Below the pieces are notes generated by a model. It had not been told where the DNA came from. It searched no databases and worked only from the letters and a program-made list of their open reading frames with translations. DNA of 64,000 bases, from NCBI GenBank assembly GCA_900318265.1, contig ONKA01000010.1:123830-187829 (forward strand), given 5' to 3'. Origin of the DNA: an uncultured Bacteroidales bacterium. GTDB taxonomy: Bacteria > Bacteroidota > Bacteroidia > Bacteroidales > F082. Positions 1-6,972 of this stretch are shown in pieces (the first letter of the stretch is position 1; each line of letters opens with the position of its first letter). Made by a program: the position numbers and the translations under genes.

Positions 1-113
1 GTCGTGGCAGGAGTGGGGCGTTGCGGGTCGATGCCGAAGACCTTCTCGACAAGCTTTCCGTATACAAAATAGCCGAGAATGAGGACGGCCAAAGCGATAA
101 AGAAAGTAATCAT
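1..113 (-). CDS. cstA: Carbon starvation protein CstA, N-terminal fragment
   Basis: Only the first 37 codons lie in the window; the rest runs off the left edge. The translation begins MITFFIALAVLILGYFVYG and continues through a VEKVFGIDPQRPTPA segment. This matches what I know of the start of CstA-family inner-membrane transporters (peptide/pyruvate uptake in carbon-starved cells): one hydrophobic helix followed by the G-x-D-x-x-R-x-TPA stretch. A -7 promoter box lies 22 nt upstream of the start codon, which supports this ATG. With so little sequence the family call rests on the N-terminus alone. Confidence 0.72.
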   Translation of the reverse strand, partial: MITFFIALAVLILGYFVYGKLVEKVFGIDPQRPTPAT

Positions 114-134
114 AGATGGATAAGTTTAATGGCG

Positions 135-142
135 CAAAATTA
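135..142 (-). promoter_or_regulatory. Bacteroidota -7 box for cstA
   Basis: TAATTTTG on the minus strand fits the TAnnTTTG consensus. The predicted transcription start is about 7 nt downstream, giving a short leader to the ATG at 113. No clear -33 box was picked out. Confidence 0.5.
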
Positions 143-191
143 CAGTTTTTGAAAGACAAAATACATTGTCGGGCTCAAAAATAAAAACAAA

Positions 192-220
192 AAAACGGCC
201 TGAAAAACTCCAGACCGTTT
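192..220 (-). terminator. Intrinsic terminator after the PepSY-like pair
   Basis: On the minus strand AAACGGTCTG and CAGGCCGTTT form a stem (one mismatch or bulge) around an AT-rich loop, followed by a T-run. It lies about 20 nt past the stop of the 241-672 gene. Confidence 0.65.
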
Positions 221-240
221 GGTTTAGCGTATGAAAAGAA

Positions 241-672
241 TCAATCGTCGAAATCAACGACATTGAATCTTTTGTCGAATTCAATTTCGAGGCCGTTGCT
301 CAACTCAATGTCCCAACCATTGTTGTCTTTGGCAATCTTCGTGATGGATTGGCCTCCGTCGATACGGTTCACATAATTGCTGATTTCGGCAGGAACCAAC
401 GCAGCGGGCACCGTCGTGGAAAGGGAAGCGTGGCGGCAGTCCACCTCATCCCATTCGAGTTTGCCGAACAAATTGCCGTCAAAGCCAATTTGGGTGTAGT
501 CGCTGAGGGTTACGTCGCAGTCGAGACCATCCTTTATGTTAGCAATCACTTCTGTATCAGGGAAATAAGTCTTAACAAAAGAGTCGATAACCTGTGCTTT
601 TTTGTCACTATTGCACGAAGTGTTGGTCAAGGCGAAACCGATGAACAGGACTAAATAGACTATTTTTTTCAT
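241..672 (-). CDS. PepSY-like lipoprotein (putative beta-lactamase-inhibitor-like fold)
   Basis: A 143-residue exported protein. The N-terminus MKKIVYLVLFIGFALTNTSC ends in a lipobox-type cysteine (Cys20), so it is probably a lipoprotein. The mature part has the two-repeat pattern typical of the DUF2874/PepSY-like family common in Bacteroidota: an F-x-x-x-YFP-x-T-x-V element, then W-D-I-E-L-S-N-G-L-E-I-E-F. It is the second gene of a tandem pair, 12 nt after the 685-1107 gene, with which it shares the D-Y-T-x-I-x-F and VDC-x-H motifs. A periplasmic or surface binding role is likely, but the ligand is unknown. Confidence 0.7.
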   Translation of the reverse strand: MKKIVYLVLFIGFALTNTSCNSDKKAQVIDSFVKTYFPDTEVIANIKDGLDCDVTLSDYTQIGFDGNLFGKLEWDEVDCRHASLSTTVPAALVPAEISNYVNRIDGGQSITKIAKDNNGWDIELSNGLEIEFDKRFNVVDFDD

Positions 673-684
673 GGTTGCTTCTGA

Positions 685-1107
685 TTAGTCGTCGATTTCC
701 AATATTTTGAAATTGCTGTTGAACTTCAGCTCAAGGCCGTTGTTCAGCTCAATCTCCCAACTTCTGAAATTCTTTTCCAGTTTTTTGATGATGGTGTTCG
801 GGAAATTGGTGGTCACGTAGGCTGTGATTTGCTCGGGAACAAGTGTGGCGGGCACGGCAGTGAAGGTTGTGGAGTGCTCGCAGTCGACTTTTTTCCATTC
901 GTTGTTGCGACGGAACTCGATTTTGGTGTAGTCGTTCAACACGACGTCGATGTCATCATCGTCAGGCATCACCATTTGGACAGTGGCATTGGGGAAGTGT
1001 TGTGTCACAAATTGGGTGATGGCAGGATTGGCGTTAGTGTTTTGTGCCATTGCTGAGGAAAAGCCAAAGCAAATGATGGCAATGAAAGCGAAAATAAGCT
1101 TTTTCAT
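685..1107 (-). CDS. PepSY-like periplasmic protein
   Basis: A 140-residue protein with a cleavable signal peptide (MKKLIFAFIAIICFGFSSAMAQ, cut after AMA) and no lipobox cysteine, unlike its paralogue at 241-672. It contains two copies of the PepSY-like half-repeat (ITQFVTQHFPNATVQMV and ITAYVTTNFPNTIIKKL) and ends with W-E-I-E-L-N-N-G-L-E-L-K-F. This fits the DUF2874/beta-lactamase-inhibitor-like family. It is first in a two-gene unit. The pair looks like a tandem duplication in which one copy became a lipoprotein. Function unknown. Confidence 0.7.
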   Translation of the reverse strand: MKKLIFAFIAIICFGFSSAMAQNTNANPAITQFVTQHFPNATVQMVMPDDDDIDVVLNDYTKIEFRRNNEWKKVDCEHSTTFTAVPATLVPEQITAYVTTNFPNTIIKKLEKNFRSWEIELNNGLELKFNSNFKILEIDD

Positions 1108-1170
1108 ATTTGAAAAGATTTTAGTTAGTAATCTGGTGATTAAAAATAAAGTCGCAATAAATGTGCCAGT

Positions 1171-2287
1171 TTATTCCTTTTTGCCTCCGAACTCCATCAA
1201 ATATGCCTTTAGGAATGCGTCGATGTTTCCATCCATAACGCTCTGTACATCAGAGGTCTGGTAGTTGGTGCGGTGGTCCTTCACGCGGCGGTCGTCGAAG
1301 ACGTAGGAGCGGATTTGTGAACCCCATTCGATCTTCAGTTTGCCCGCCTCGATCTTGTTCTGCTCTTCCATGCGGTGGCGCATCTCACGGTCGTAGAGTT
1401 GCGACTTCAAGAGGCGCAAGGCGTTCTCGCGGTTCTTGGGTTGGTCACGGGTTTCGGTGTTTTCGATGAGGATCTCCTCTTCCTCGCCCGTGTAGGGGTC
1501 CTTGTATTGGTAGCGCAGACGCACGCCCGACTCCACCTTGTTCACATTCTGTCCACCGGCACCGCCACTGCGGAAGGTGTCCCACGACAGGCGCGACTGC
1601 TCAATGACGATTTCGATGGTGTCGTCGACGAGCGGGGTGACAAACACCGAGGCGAACGAAGTCATGCGCTTGCCTTGGGCGTTGTAAGGGCTGACGCGTA
1701 CCAGACGGTGAACGCCGTTCTCGCCTTTTAGGTAGCCGTAGGCATAGTCGCCTTCGATTTTCATGGTCACCTGCTTGATGCCGGCATCGTCGGCTTCCAA
1801 AAGGTTGGAGATGGTGAGTTTGTATTTGTGGTTTTCGGCATAACGCATGTACATGCGCATGAGCATCTGTGCCCAGTCTTGGGCCTCGGTGCCGCCTGCG
1901 CCCGCGTTGATCTTCAGCACGGCGCTCATGGGGTCGGCCTCTTCGCGCAGCATGTTCTTGAACTCCAGGTTCTCCACGATTTGGAGGGTGGCGTTGTATT
2001 GCTCATCCACTTCCTCCTCGGTGGCCTCGCCTTCTTTGGCAAAGTCGAAGAGCACGGTAAGGTCGTTGCCGGCATCTTCGGCTTCCTTGTAGCCGTTGAG
2101 CCAGCCCTTCACCTCACGCACCTTCTTCATGGTGGCTTCGGCGGCCTTGGGGTCGGCCCAGAACTGCGGGTCTTGCGTCTTTTCGTCTAATTCCTGTGCT
2201 TCGATAGTACGTCTGTCGACGTCAAAGATACCTCCTCAAGGCATCAATCCTCTTACATAAGTCTTTAAGTTGGTCAGCAGTGATCAT
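1171..2287 (-). CDS. prfB: Peptide chain release factor 2 (programmed +1 frameshift)
   Basis: RF2 recognises UGA and UAA stop codons and triggers peptide release in the ribosome. The main reading frame (2223 to 1171) carries the catalytic GGQ motif in SGGAGGQNVNK and the usual RF2 C-terminus. The true start is the ATG at 2287: 21 codons are read to CTT, an in-frame TGA follows at 2224-2222, and reading resumes in the +1 frame with GAC. The product is 371 residues, close to the 365 of E. coli RF2. The frameshift makes synthesis autoregulated: low RF2 slows termination at the internal UGA and favours the shift. A minus-strand -7 box at 2454-2461 is the likely promoter, giving a leader of about 160 nt. 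Confidence 0.95.
2221..2236 (-). promoter_or_regulatory. prfB: prfB programmed +1 frameshift site
   Basis: On the minus strand the site reads AGGAGGTATCTTTGAC: a Shine-Dalgarno-like AGGAGG, a three-base spacer, the slippery CTT codon, the in-frame TGA stop, and C as the base after the stop (a weak termination context). Spacing and bases match the classical RF2 recoding signal of E. coli almost exactly. Confidence 0.95.
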
Positions 2288-2510
2288 AATATAATAAGGT
2301 GTTGTTTTTTGACTGCGGGACTGTGTTTTATTTGACCCTGGCCACTGACTCTGACCCTGACCTCTTTATAGAAGTAAAAGTGGTCATGGTCATGGTCAGG
2401 GGTAATGGTCCCCGCCCTGTAGCCTTTTGGCTTTATTGTTTAATTTCGGGCTGCAAAGGTAGTAATTTTATGGAGAATTTGTATTTTTGCCCTGATTAAA
2501 AGCTTATCCT
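2288..2510. other. Divergent promoter region with hexamer repeats
   Basis: The gap between prfB and the BspA-like gene holds two divergent -7 boxes: TACCTTTG on the minus strand (2454-2461, for prfB) and TATTTTTG on the plus strand (2482-2489, for the gene at 2511). The prfB leader contains a degenerate period-6 array in both orientations: CACTGA/CTCTGA/CCCTGA at about 2342-2362 and GGTCAT, GGTCAT, GGTCAG at 2382-2399. The two halves can pair into a long imperfect hairpin. An open reading frame at 2299-2499 is made of this repeat and is not a gene. Confidence 0.6.
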
Positions 2511-4136
2511 ATGAAAAGACATTTCCTTTTGTTATTGTTGATGGTCTTTGGCGTTTTAGGACTGAATGCCCAGACCTTTACCTATGGCGACTTAAACTAT
2601 GAAGTCAACTACGGCGGGACTTCCGTCACCGTGTTGGATCATGTCGACGGCACCGATGCCACGGGCACCTTGACCATCCCCGATCATGTGGTTTATGGTG
2701 GAAATACATACGCTGTCACCATTATTGACAGCTATGCTTTTAGCTATTGCAGGGGACTGGAAGGCACTTTGATTCTCCCTAGCACCCTTGAGGAAATCGG
2801 TGACGATGCCTTTGTTTACTGTGGTTTTACTGGTGTCGTGAACATTCCTGCTTCGGTGGAATGGATTGGCTACACGCCTTTCTATGGCTGTGATGGCATC
2901 GAGGGCTTTGTGGTGGACCCCGCCAACGAGGATTACGACTCGCGTGACAACTGCAATGCTGTTATCTCGTCTTATAGTAATGAGCTGAAATTCGGATGCA
3001 AGAATTCAACCATTCCCAATGGGGTTGAATCCATTGCCGAGGATGCATTTAGCCATATCGGCGGCCTGACTTCCATCACCATCCCCAGCACGGTGACTGA
3101 AATTGGCGGCTGGTCGTTTTGGTTCACTGGCTTGACGAGTATTACCATTCCCAACGCGGTGACTTACATTGGCACAAACCCGTTTGGTGGTTGCACTGAA
3201 CTGGAAGAAATCGTTGTAGAGGACGGTAATCCCGTCTTCGATTCCCGAAATGGTTGCAACGCTATCATCAGGACAAGCACTAACGAACTGCTTGCCGGCT
3301 GCCAAAACACGGTAATCCCTGATGACGTGACCCGTATCGGCAACTACGCATTCTATTATTGCAGCACACTCACAGGCGAGTTGGTGATTCCTGAACAGAT
3401 CACTTCTATTGGACATTATGCCTATGAAAAATGTACAGGTCTGACGGGCTCTTTGGTCATCCCAAATACCGTCGTTTATCTTGGCGAATCTGCTTTTGCG
3501 AATTGCACAGGTTTCGATGGTACCTTGACCTTGAGCGAAAACTTGACTTACATAGGTGGATGGACTTTTGAGGAATGCGCAGGCTTCACCGGCTCCTTGG
3601 TGATACCTGATTTGGTGACAGAAATTGGTTCAAGTGCGTTTGAAGGCTGCCATGGTTTCGACGGCAAACTGACGCTTCCCAAGGGCTTGAATTATGTTGG
3701 TAGCTTTGCTTTTGCAAGTTGTTCGGGCTTCACAGAGGCGGTAGTTTGGGCTGAGACGCCCCCAGCACTTGACATGTATCCCTTTGGCGGCTTTGGCTGT
3801 ACCACCCTCATGGTACCTTGCGGATGCGTTTCAGTGTATGAGAACTCTGACTGGAGCGAGCAGTTCACCAACATCGTTGATGATTGCACGGCTGTTTCTG
3901 AAAACGGTGACAACAGTATTTCGGTTTATCCCAATCCAACACATGGCATGGTGAGAATCGAAGCAGAAGGCATCAATAACATTTGCATTTTCAATCTTTT
4001 GGGCGAAAAGGTGTTTGAAAGCGTGGTCTCTGGCAGTGCCTATGAATTCGATTTCGGCGGTTTTGAAAAAGGCCTTTATGTGATCAGAATAGAAACCGCA
4101 GAAGGTTTTTCGACAGAAATTGTCACCGTGATGTAA
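2511..4136 (+). CDS. BspA-like leucine-rich repeat protein, T9SS cargo
   Basis: A secreted 541-residue protein. It has a signal peptide (MKRHFLLLLLMVFGVLGLNAQ) and then about ten BspA/TpLRR-type leucine-rich repeats (LRR_5 pattern: I-P-x-x-V-T-x-I-G-x-x-A-F-x-x-C-x-x-L), broken by two related insertions with a D-S-R-(D/N)-x-C-N-A-(V/I)-I core. The last roughly 75 residues begin SVYPNPTHGMVRIEAEG and end in GLYVIRIETAEG, a type A type IX secretion sorting domain. This predicts export across the outer membrane and surface attachment or release. BspA-like proteins often mediate adhesion; the partner here is unknown. A -7 box at 2482-2489 precedes it. Confidence 0.88.
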   Translation: MKRHFLLLLLMVFGVLGLNAQTFTYGDLNYEVNYGGTSVTVLDHVDGTDATGTLTIPDHVVYGGNTYAVTIIDSYAFSYCRGLEGTLILPSTLEEIGDDAFVYCGFTGVVNIPASVEWIGYTPFYGCDGIEGFVVDPANEDYDSRDNCNAVISSYSNELKFGCKNSTIPNGVESIAEDAFSHIGGLTSITIPSTVTEIGGWSFWFTGLTSITIPNAVTYIGTNPFGGCTELEEIVVEDGNPVFDSRNGCNAIIRTSTNELLAGCQNTVIPDDVTRIGNYAFYYCSTLTGELVIPEQITSIGHYAYEKCTGLTGSLVIPNTVVYLGESAFANCTGFDGTLTLSENLTYIGGWTFEECAGFTGSLVIPDLVTEIGSSAFEGCHGFDGKLTLPKGLNYVGSFAFASCSGFTEAVVWAETPPALDMYPFGGFGCTTLMVPCGCVSVYENSDWSEQFTNIVDDCTAVSENGDNSISVYPNPTHGMVRIEAEGINNICIFNLLGEKVFESVVSGSAYEFDFGGFEKGLYVIRIETAEGFSTEIVTVM

Positions 4137-4190
4137 TAATTCCTTTCCCTTGTTGTCTAACATGATGAACGTTGCAACGAATGACGCATT

Positions 4191-4563
4191 ATGAACAACG
4201 ACAAGGAACATCAGTTTGAACTTTTGGTGCGGCAGCACAAGCGGACCATCTACACGGTGTGCTACATGTTCTCGCGCAACAAGTCGCGCTTAATACGGCC
4301 ATTAACCAGGATAAGAAGGGACGCCGCCGCATCGAGACCGTGCCGCTGACGGTGGATATCGACCCTTACGAGGCCGACGACCCCAAGACGCAGCAAATCC
4401 GCGAACTCTACGACCGCATCTCGCGCCTCGACCTCATCGACCGAAGCCTCATCCTGCTTTGGCTCGAAGGCATCAGGCCATCATCGGCATCACGCCGAAC
4501 AATGTGGGTGTGAGGCTAGCACGCATTAAGGACAAACTGGTGAAAATGTCGAAAAACGAATGA
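4191..4563 (+). pseudogene. Decayed ECF-type RNA polymerase sigma factor
   Basis: Three fragments in three frames together read as a sigma-70 family factor. The first, from ATG 4191, is MNNDKEHQFELLVRQHKRTI through YTVCYMFSR. The second, from about 4285, begins LNTAINQDKKGRRRIETV and includes YDRISRLDLIDRSLILLW. The third, from about 4473 to the TGA at 4561, reads AIIGITPNNVGVRLARIKDK. The first junction removes most of region 2 (core and -10 binding). The second removes a few codons of region 4. Both deletions shift frame, so no functional factor can be made. The intact membrane gene 12 nt downstream is the usual companion of such factors in Bacteroidales. Confidence 0.85.
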
Positions 4564-4575
4564 AAGGGAATCATC

Positions 4576-5814
4576 ATGGAAAACAACGAAAACAATAACC
4601 TCTCCGAACTGGACCAGCTGAAGGCGCAATACGAAACGCTGAAACATCAGTTCGACCAACAGGAAATCATCAATGATAGGCTGATGAAGTCATCCATCAA
4701 GCATAGCACCGATTTTTACAAGCGCTACCGATGGCTGCAAGTCGTGCTATACCCGTTGGCGGCATTTTTCGGATGCTTGATCATCACCTGGGGTTTGGGC
4801 AATCATCTTTCAGCGAAGGTGTTTTGGGTGGCTTTCTGCGCGATTTGTTTGGTCATAGAGTTGCTTCTTACTAGAAAATTGCAACTTAAGACCCTTGAAA
4901 ACGATGATTTGCTGACCTTGTCAAATCAAGCTAGAGGTTTTAAAAGACTCTTCGCCACCTTTACGATTCTCAACTATTCCACTGGGCTCGTTCTGGTTTT
5001 GGGTGTGCTTTTGGGTTGGATAGGAAATGGAGGGCCGAATTTAGGCACGGTCATGGTTGTTTTTTGCATCGCGATTGTAATCTTTGTTCTTGTTGGAATC
5101 GCTGAAATCCGCTATAAGACCAAGCCTTGCGACGATATTATCCATCAAATAGAAGCCGCTGATACCTCTTGTGACAAGAAACCAAGATTGGATCCAAAGC
5201 AAAAGTGGTCCTTCATCGCCATGATAGTGGTGTTTCTGGGCTTCGACATCTGGGGTGGTTATCTGATCGCTAAACATCTGAAAATAGTGGGTGATACCAT
5301 TCACTACGAACGGGCAGAAGGTGATCTGTCCACAAAGGGTAGCCTCGAAATTTGGGAGGTTTATAATTGGATTAGTGTTCCAGATAAGGAGCTTTTTCTT
5401 GAAACAACCTTGGTGGAAGACAATGATTCTTTGGTGTATAGATGGTCGGCTGATACTACCGATCTTATGCTTTACACCTTGAAAAAGACGACGGAAGTCG
5501 GTCCTGCCATCAGTTCGGCGGTACTGGGTGGGAAGCCTTTGGTCAAACGACTGGATACTGGACCCTATAAAGAAGGAACCTTCACAGCCATCATTCTCGA
5601 GTTGATGCCTGAAGCCACGATTATGTTCAAACGAATGACCGAAGAGGCGCTACTACAGCCTCAACCTGTCAATATAGCAGTCGTTATTGACGGCTTGGTT
5701 TATCAAGATTGGCGCATCGCTAATGCTGTTTCAAGTGCTTTCTTTATCAACGCCAATCCCAATTGGTCGAAAGAAGAAGTGGAGGCCTTCTGCGAGCAAT
5801 TGATAAAGCAGTAA
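4576..5814 (+). CDS. Multi-helix membrane protein, partner gene of the decayed sigma factor
   Basis: A 412-residue protein I do not recognise by family name. It has an N-terminal soluble, coiled-coil-like stretch (residues 1-45: ELDQLKAQYETLKHQF and following) and about five hydrophobic segments between residues 55 and 235, in two pairs plus one near 215-235. The extracytoplasmic C-terminal domain runs from about 240 to 412 and ends with KEEVEAFCEQLIKQ. It starts 12 nt after the sigma pseudogene. Genes of this layout often follow sigma-70 genes in Bacteroidales, which suggests an anti-sigma-like or stress-sensing role. That is inference from position. Confidence 0.6.
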   Translation: MENNENNNLSELDQLKAQYETLKHQFDQQEIINDRLMKSSIKHSTDFYKRYRWLQVVLYPLAAFFGCLIITWGLGNHLSAKVFWVAFCAICLVIELLLTRKLQLKTLENDDLLTLSNQARGFKRLFATFTILNYSTGLVLVLGVLLGWIGNGGPNLGTVMVVFCIAIVIFVLVGIAEIRYKTKPCDDIIHQIEAADTSCDKKPRLDPKQKWSFIAMIVVFLGFDIWGGYLIAKHLKIVGDTIHYERAEGDLSTKGSLEIWEVYNWISVPDKELFLETTLVEDNDSLVYRWSADTTDLMLYTLKKTTEVGPAISSAVLGGKPLVKRLDTGPYKEGTFTAIILELMPEATIMFKRMTEEALLQPQPVNIAVVIDGLVYQDWRIANAVSSAFFINANPNWSKEEVEAFCEQLIKQ

Positions 5815-5859
5815 ATATAAAAAATCATGCATATCATCGAATTCTACAAATCATCAACT

Positions 5860-6765
5860 ATGAAAAAAGTTATTATTATTGTTTTGGTACTAGTCGTTGG
5901 CTTCGCCTTCGAATCTCATGCACAAATTCTGTATCGCATTTCTGGCAATGGCCTTGAAACACCTAGCTATATTGTCGGCACTTACCATTTAGCGCCTGCT
6001 TCGTTCGCTGATAGCATTCCAGGTATGCGTCAGGCCATAGAAGAAACTACTCAAGTATGTGGTGAATTGGATATGATGGATGTTTTCAAACCTGAGAATG
6101 CCGCAAGCATGTTGCAGTCGCAGATGTTGCCAGAAGGGGTCACACTGTCCTCGCTACTCACTACCGAACAGCGTACGCGCCTGAATGCTTTGTTGCTTGA
6201 GGTATTGGGCACGAATCTGGATGATGAGGCTTATGCCGCTCAAGTGGAAAAGATGAAGCCTGTAGTTCTCTCCACAACGCTCTCCCTGGCAGCCTACATG
6301 AAGAAGACACAGTCATTCAATCCCATGGAACTGCTTGACAGCTATTTTCAGATGCTTGCCTTGCAGAACAGCAAAAGCGTCAAGGGGTTTGAAACCGTTG
6401 ACTTCCAGATGGGAGTGCTTTACGGAGCAGAACTGCCAAAGCAGGTGGAAGACCTTATGTGTATGGTGGACCACTTTGAAGAGAGCACAAAATTGGTCGA
6501 TCGGATCACGGATGCCTATTTTTCGCAAGATCTTCAAAGTTTAGAAGCGGTATTAGAGGAAGAGCTTGATGGTGAATGTGGTGGCTCCCCAGAGGATGAG
6601 GCTACCTTGATTGATAATCGTAACCGCAACTGGATCAAAATGATGCCTGGAATTATGGCAGAGCAGCCAACCCTCTTTGCCGTCGGCGCCGGACACCTCT
6701 GTGGGGAGCAAGGTGTACTGAAACTTCTCGAAGGATTAGGCTATGTTGTCGAAGGCGTTAAATAA
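5860..6765 (+). CDS. TraB/GumN (TIKI-type) family protein
   Basis: A 301-residue exported protein. The start chosen is ATG 5860, because MKKVIIIVLVLVVGFAFESH forms a signal peptide; an ATG 33 nt upstream would add a polar extension in front of it. The mature protein begins with the family signature: L-Y-R-I-S-G-N-G followed by PSYIVGTYHLAP, where the GT-x-H motif is the putative metal-binding residue set. It ends with PTLFAVGAGHLCGEQGVLKL and a GYVV segment, the conserved C-terminal GAGHL block. Eukaryotic TIKI relatives are metalloproteases; bacterial members are poorly characterised. It is 45 nt from the membrane gene upstream and may be co-transcribed. Confidence 0.85.
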   Translation: MKKVIIIVLVLVVGFAFESHAQILYRISGNGLETPSYIVGTYHLAPASFADSIPGMRQAIEETTQVCGELDMMDVFKPENAASMLQSQMLPEGVTLSSLLTTEQRTRLNALLLEVLGTNLDDEAYAAQVEKMKPVVLSTTLSLAAYMKKTQSFNPMELLDSYFQMLALQNSKSVKGFETVDFQMGVLYGAELPKQVEDLMCMVDHFEESTKLVDRITDAYFSQDLQSLEAVLEEELDGECGGSPEDEATLIDNRNRNWIKMMPGIMAEQPTLFAVGAGHLCGEQGVLKLLEGLGYVVEGVK

Positions 6766-6801
6766 AGGGAAAGAAAAAAATCGAAAAAACTCTCTTTTTT
6801 C

Positions 6802-6831
6802 TTGACAGTATCGAAAAAAGCCGTACTTTTG
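6802..6831 (+). promoter_or_regulatory. Promoter of the TonB-type barrel gene
   Basis: TTGACA at 6802 and TACTTTTG at 6824-6831 form a Bacteroidota promoter with 19 nt between TTG and the -7 box. The predicted leader to ATG 6973 is about 135 nt. Confidence 0.75.
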
Positions 6832-6972
6832 CAGTGTCTTAATAAACTAATACACTAAAACAAAATCGATACACAAAACAATCAATTATTTCATTCAGAA
6901 GGCAATAATACGGTTTCACCTTCGTTAAACATTCAATTAAACAGGAGTTTTTCACTTTTTACATTTACAACT

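Noticed and set aside
2299-2499. Small reading frame upstream of the BspA-like gene
   Set aside because: It consists of GGTCAT-type repeats and promoter sequence and has no ribosome-binding site or coding features.
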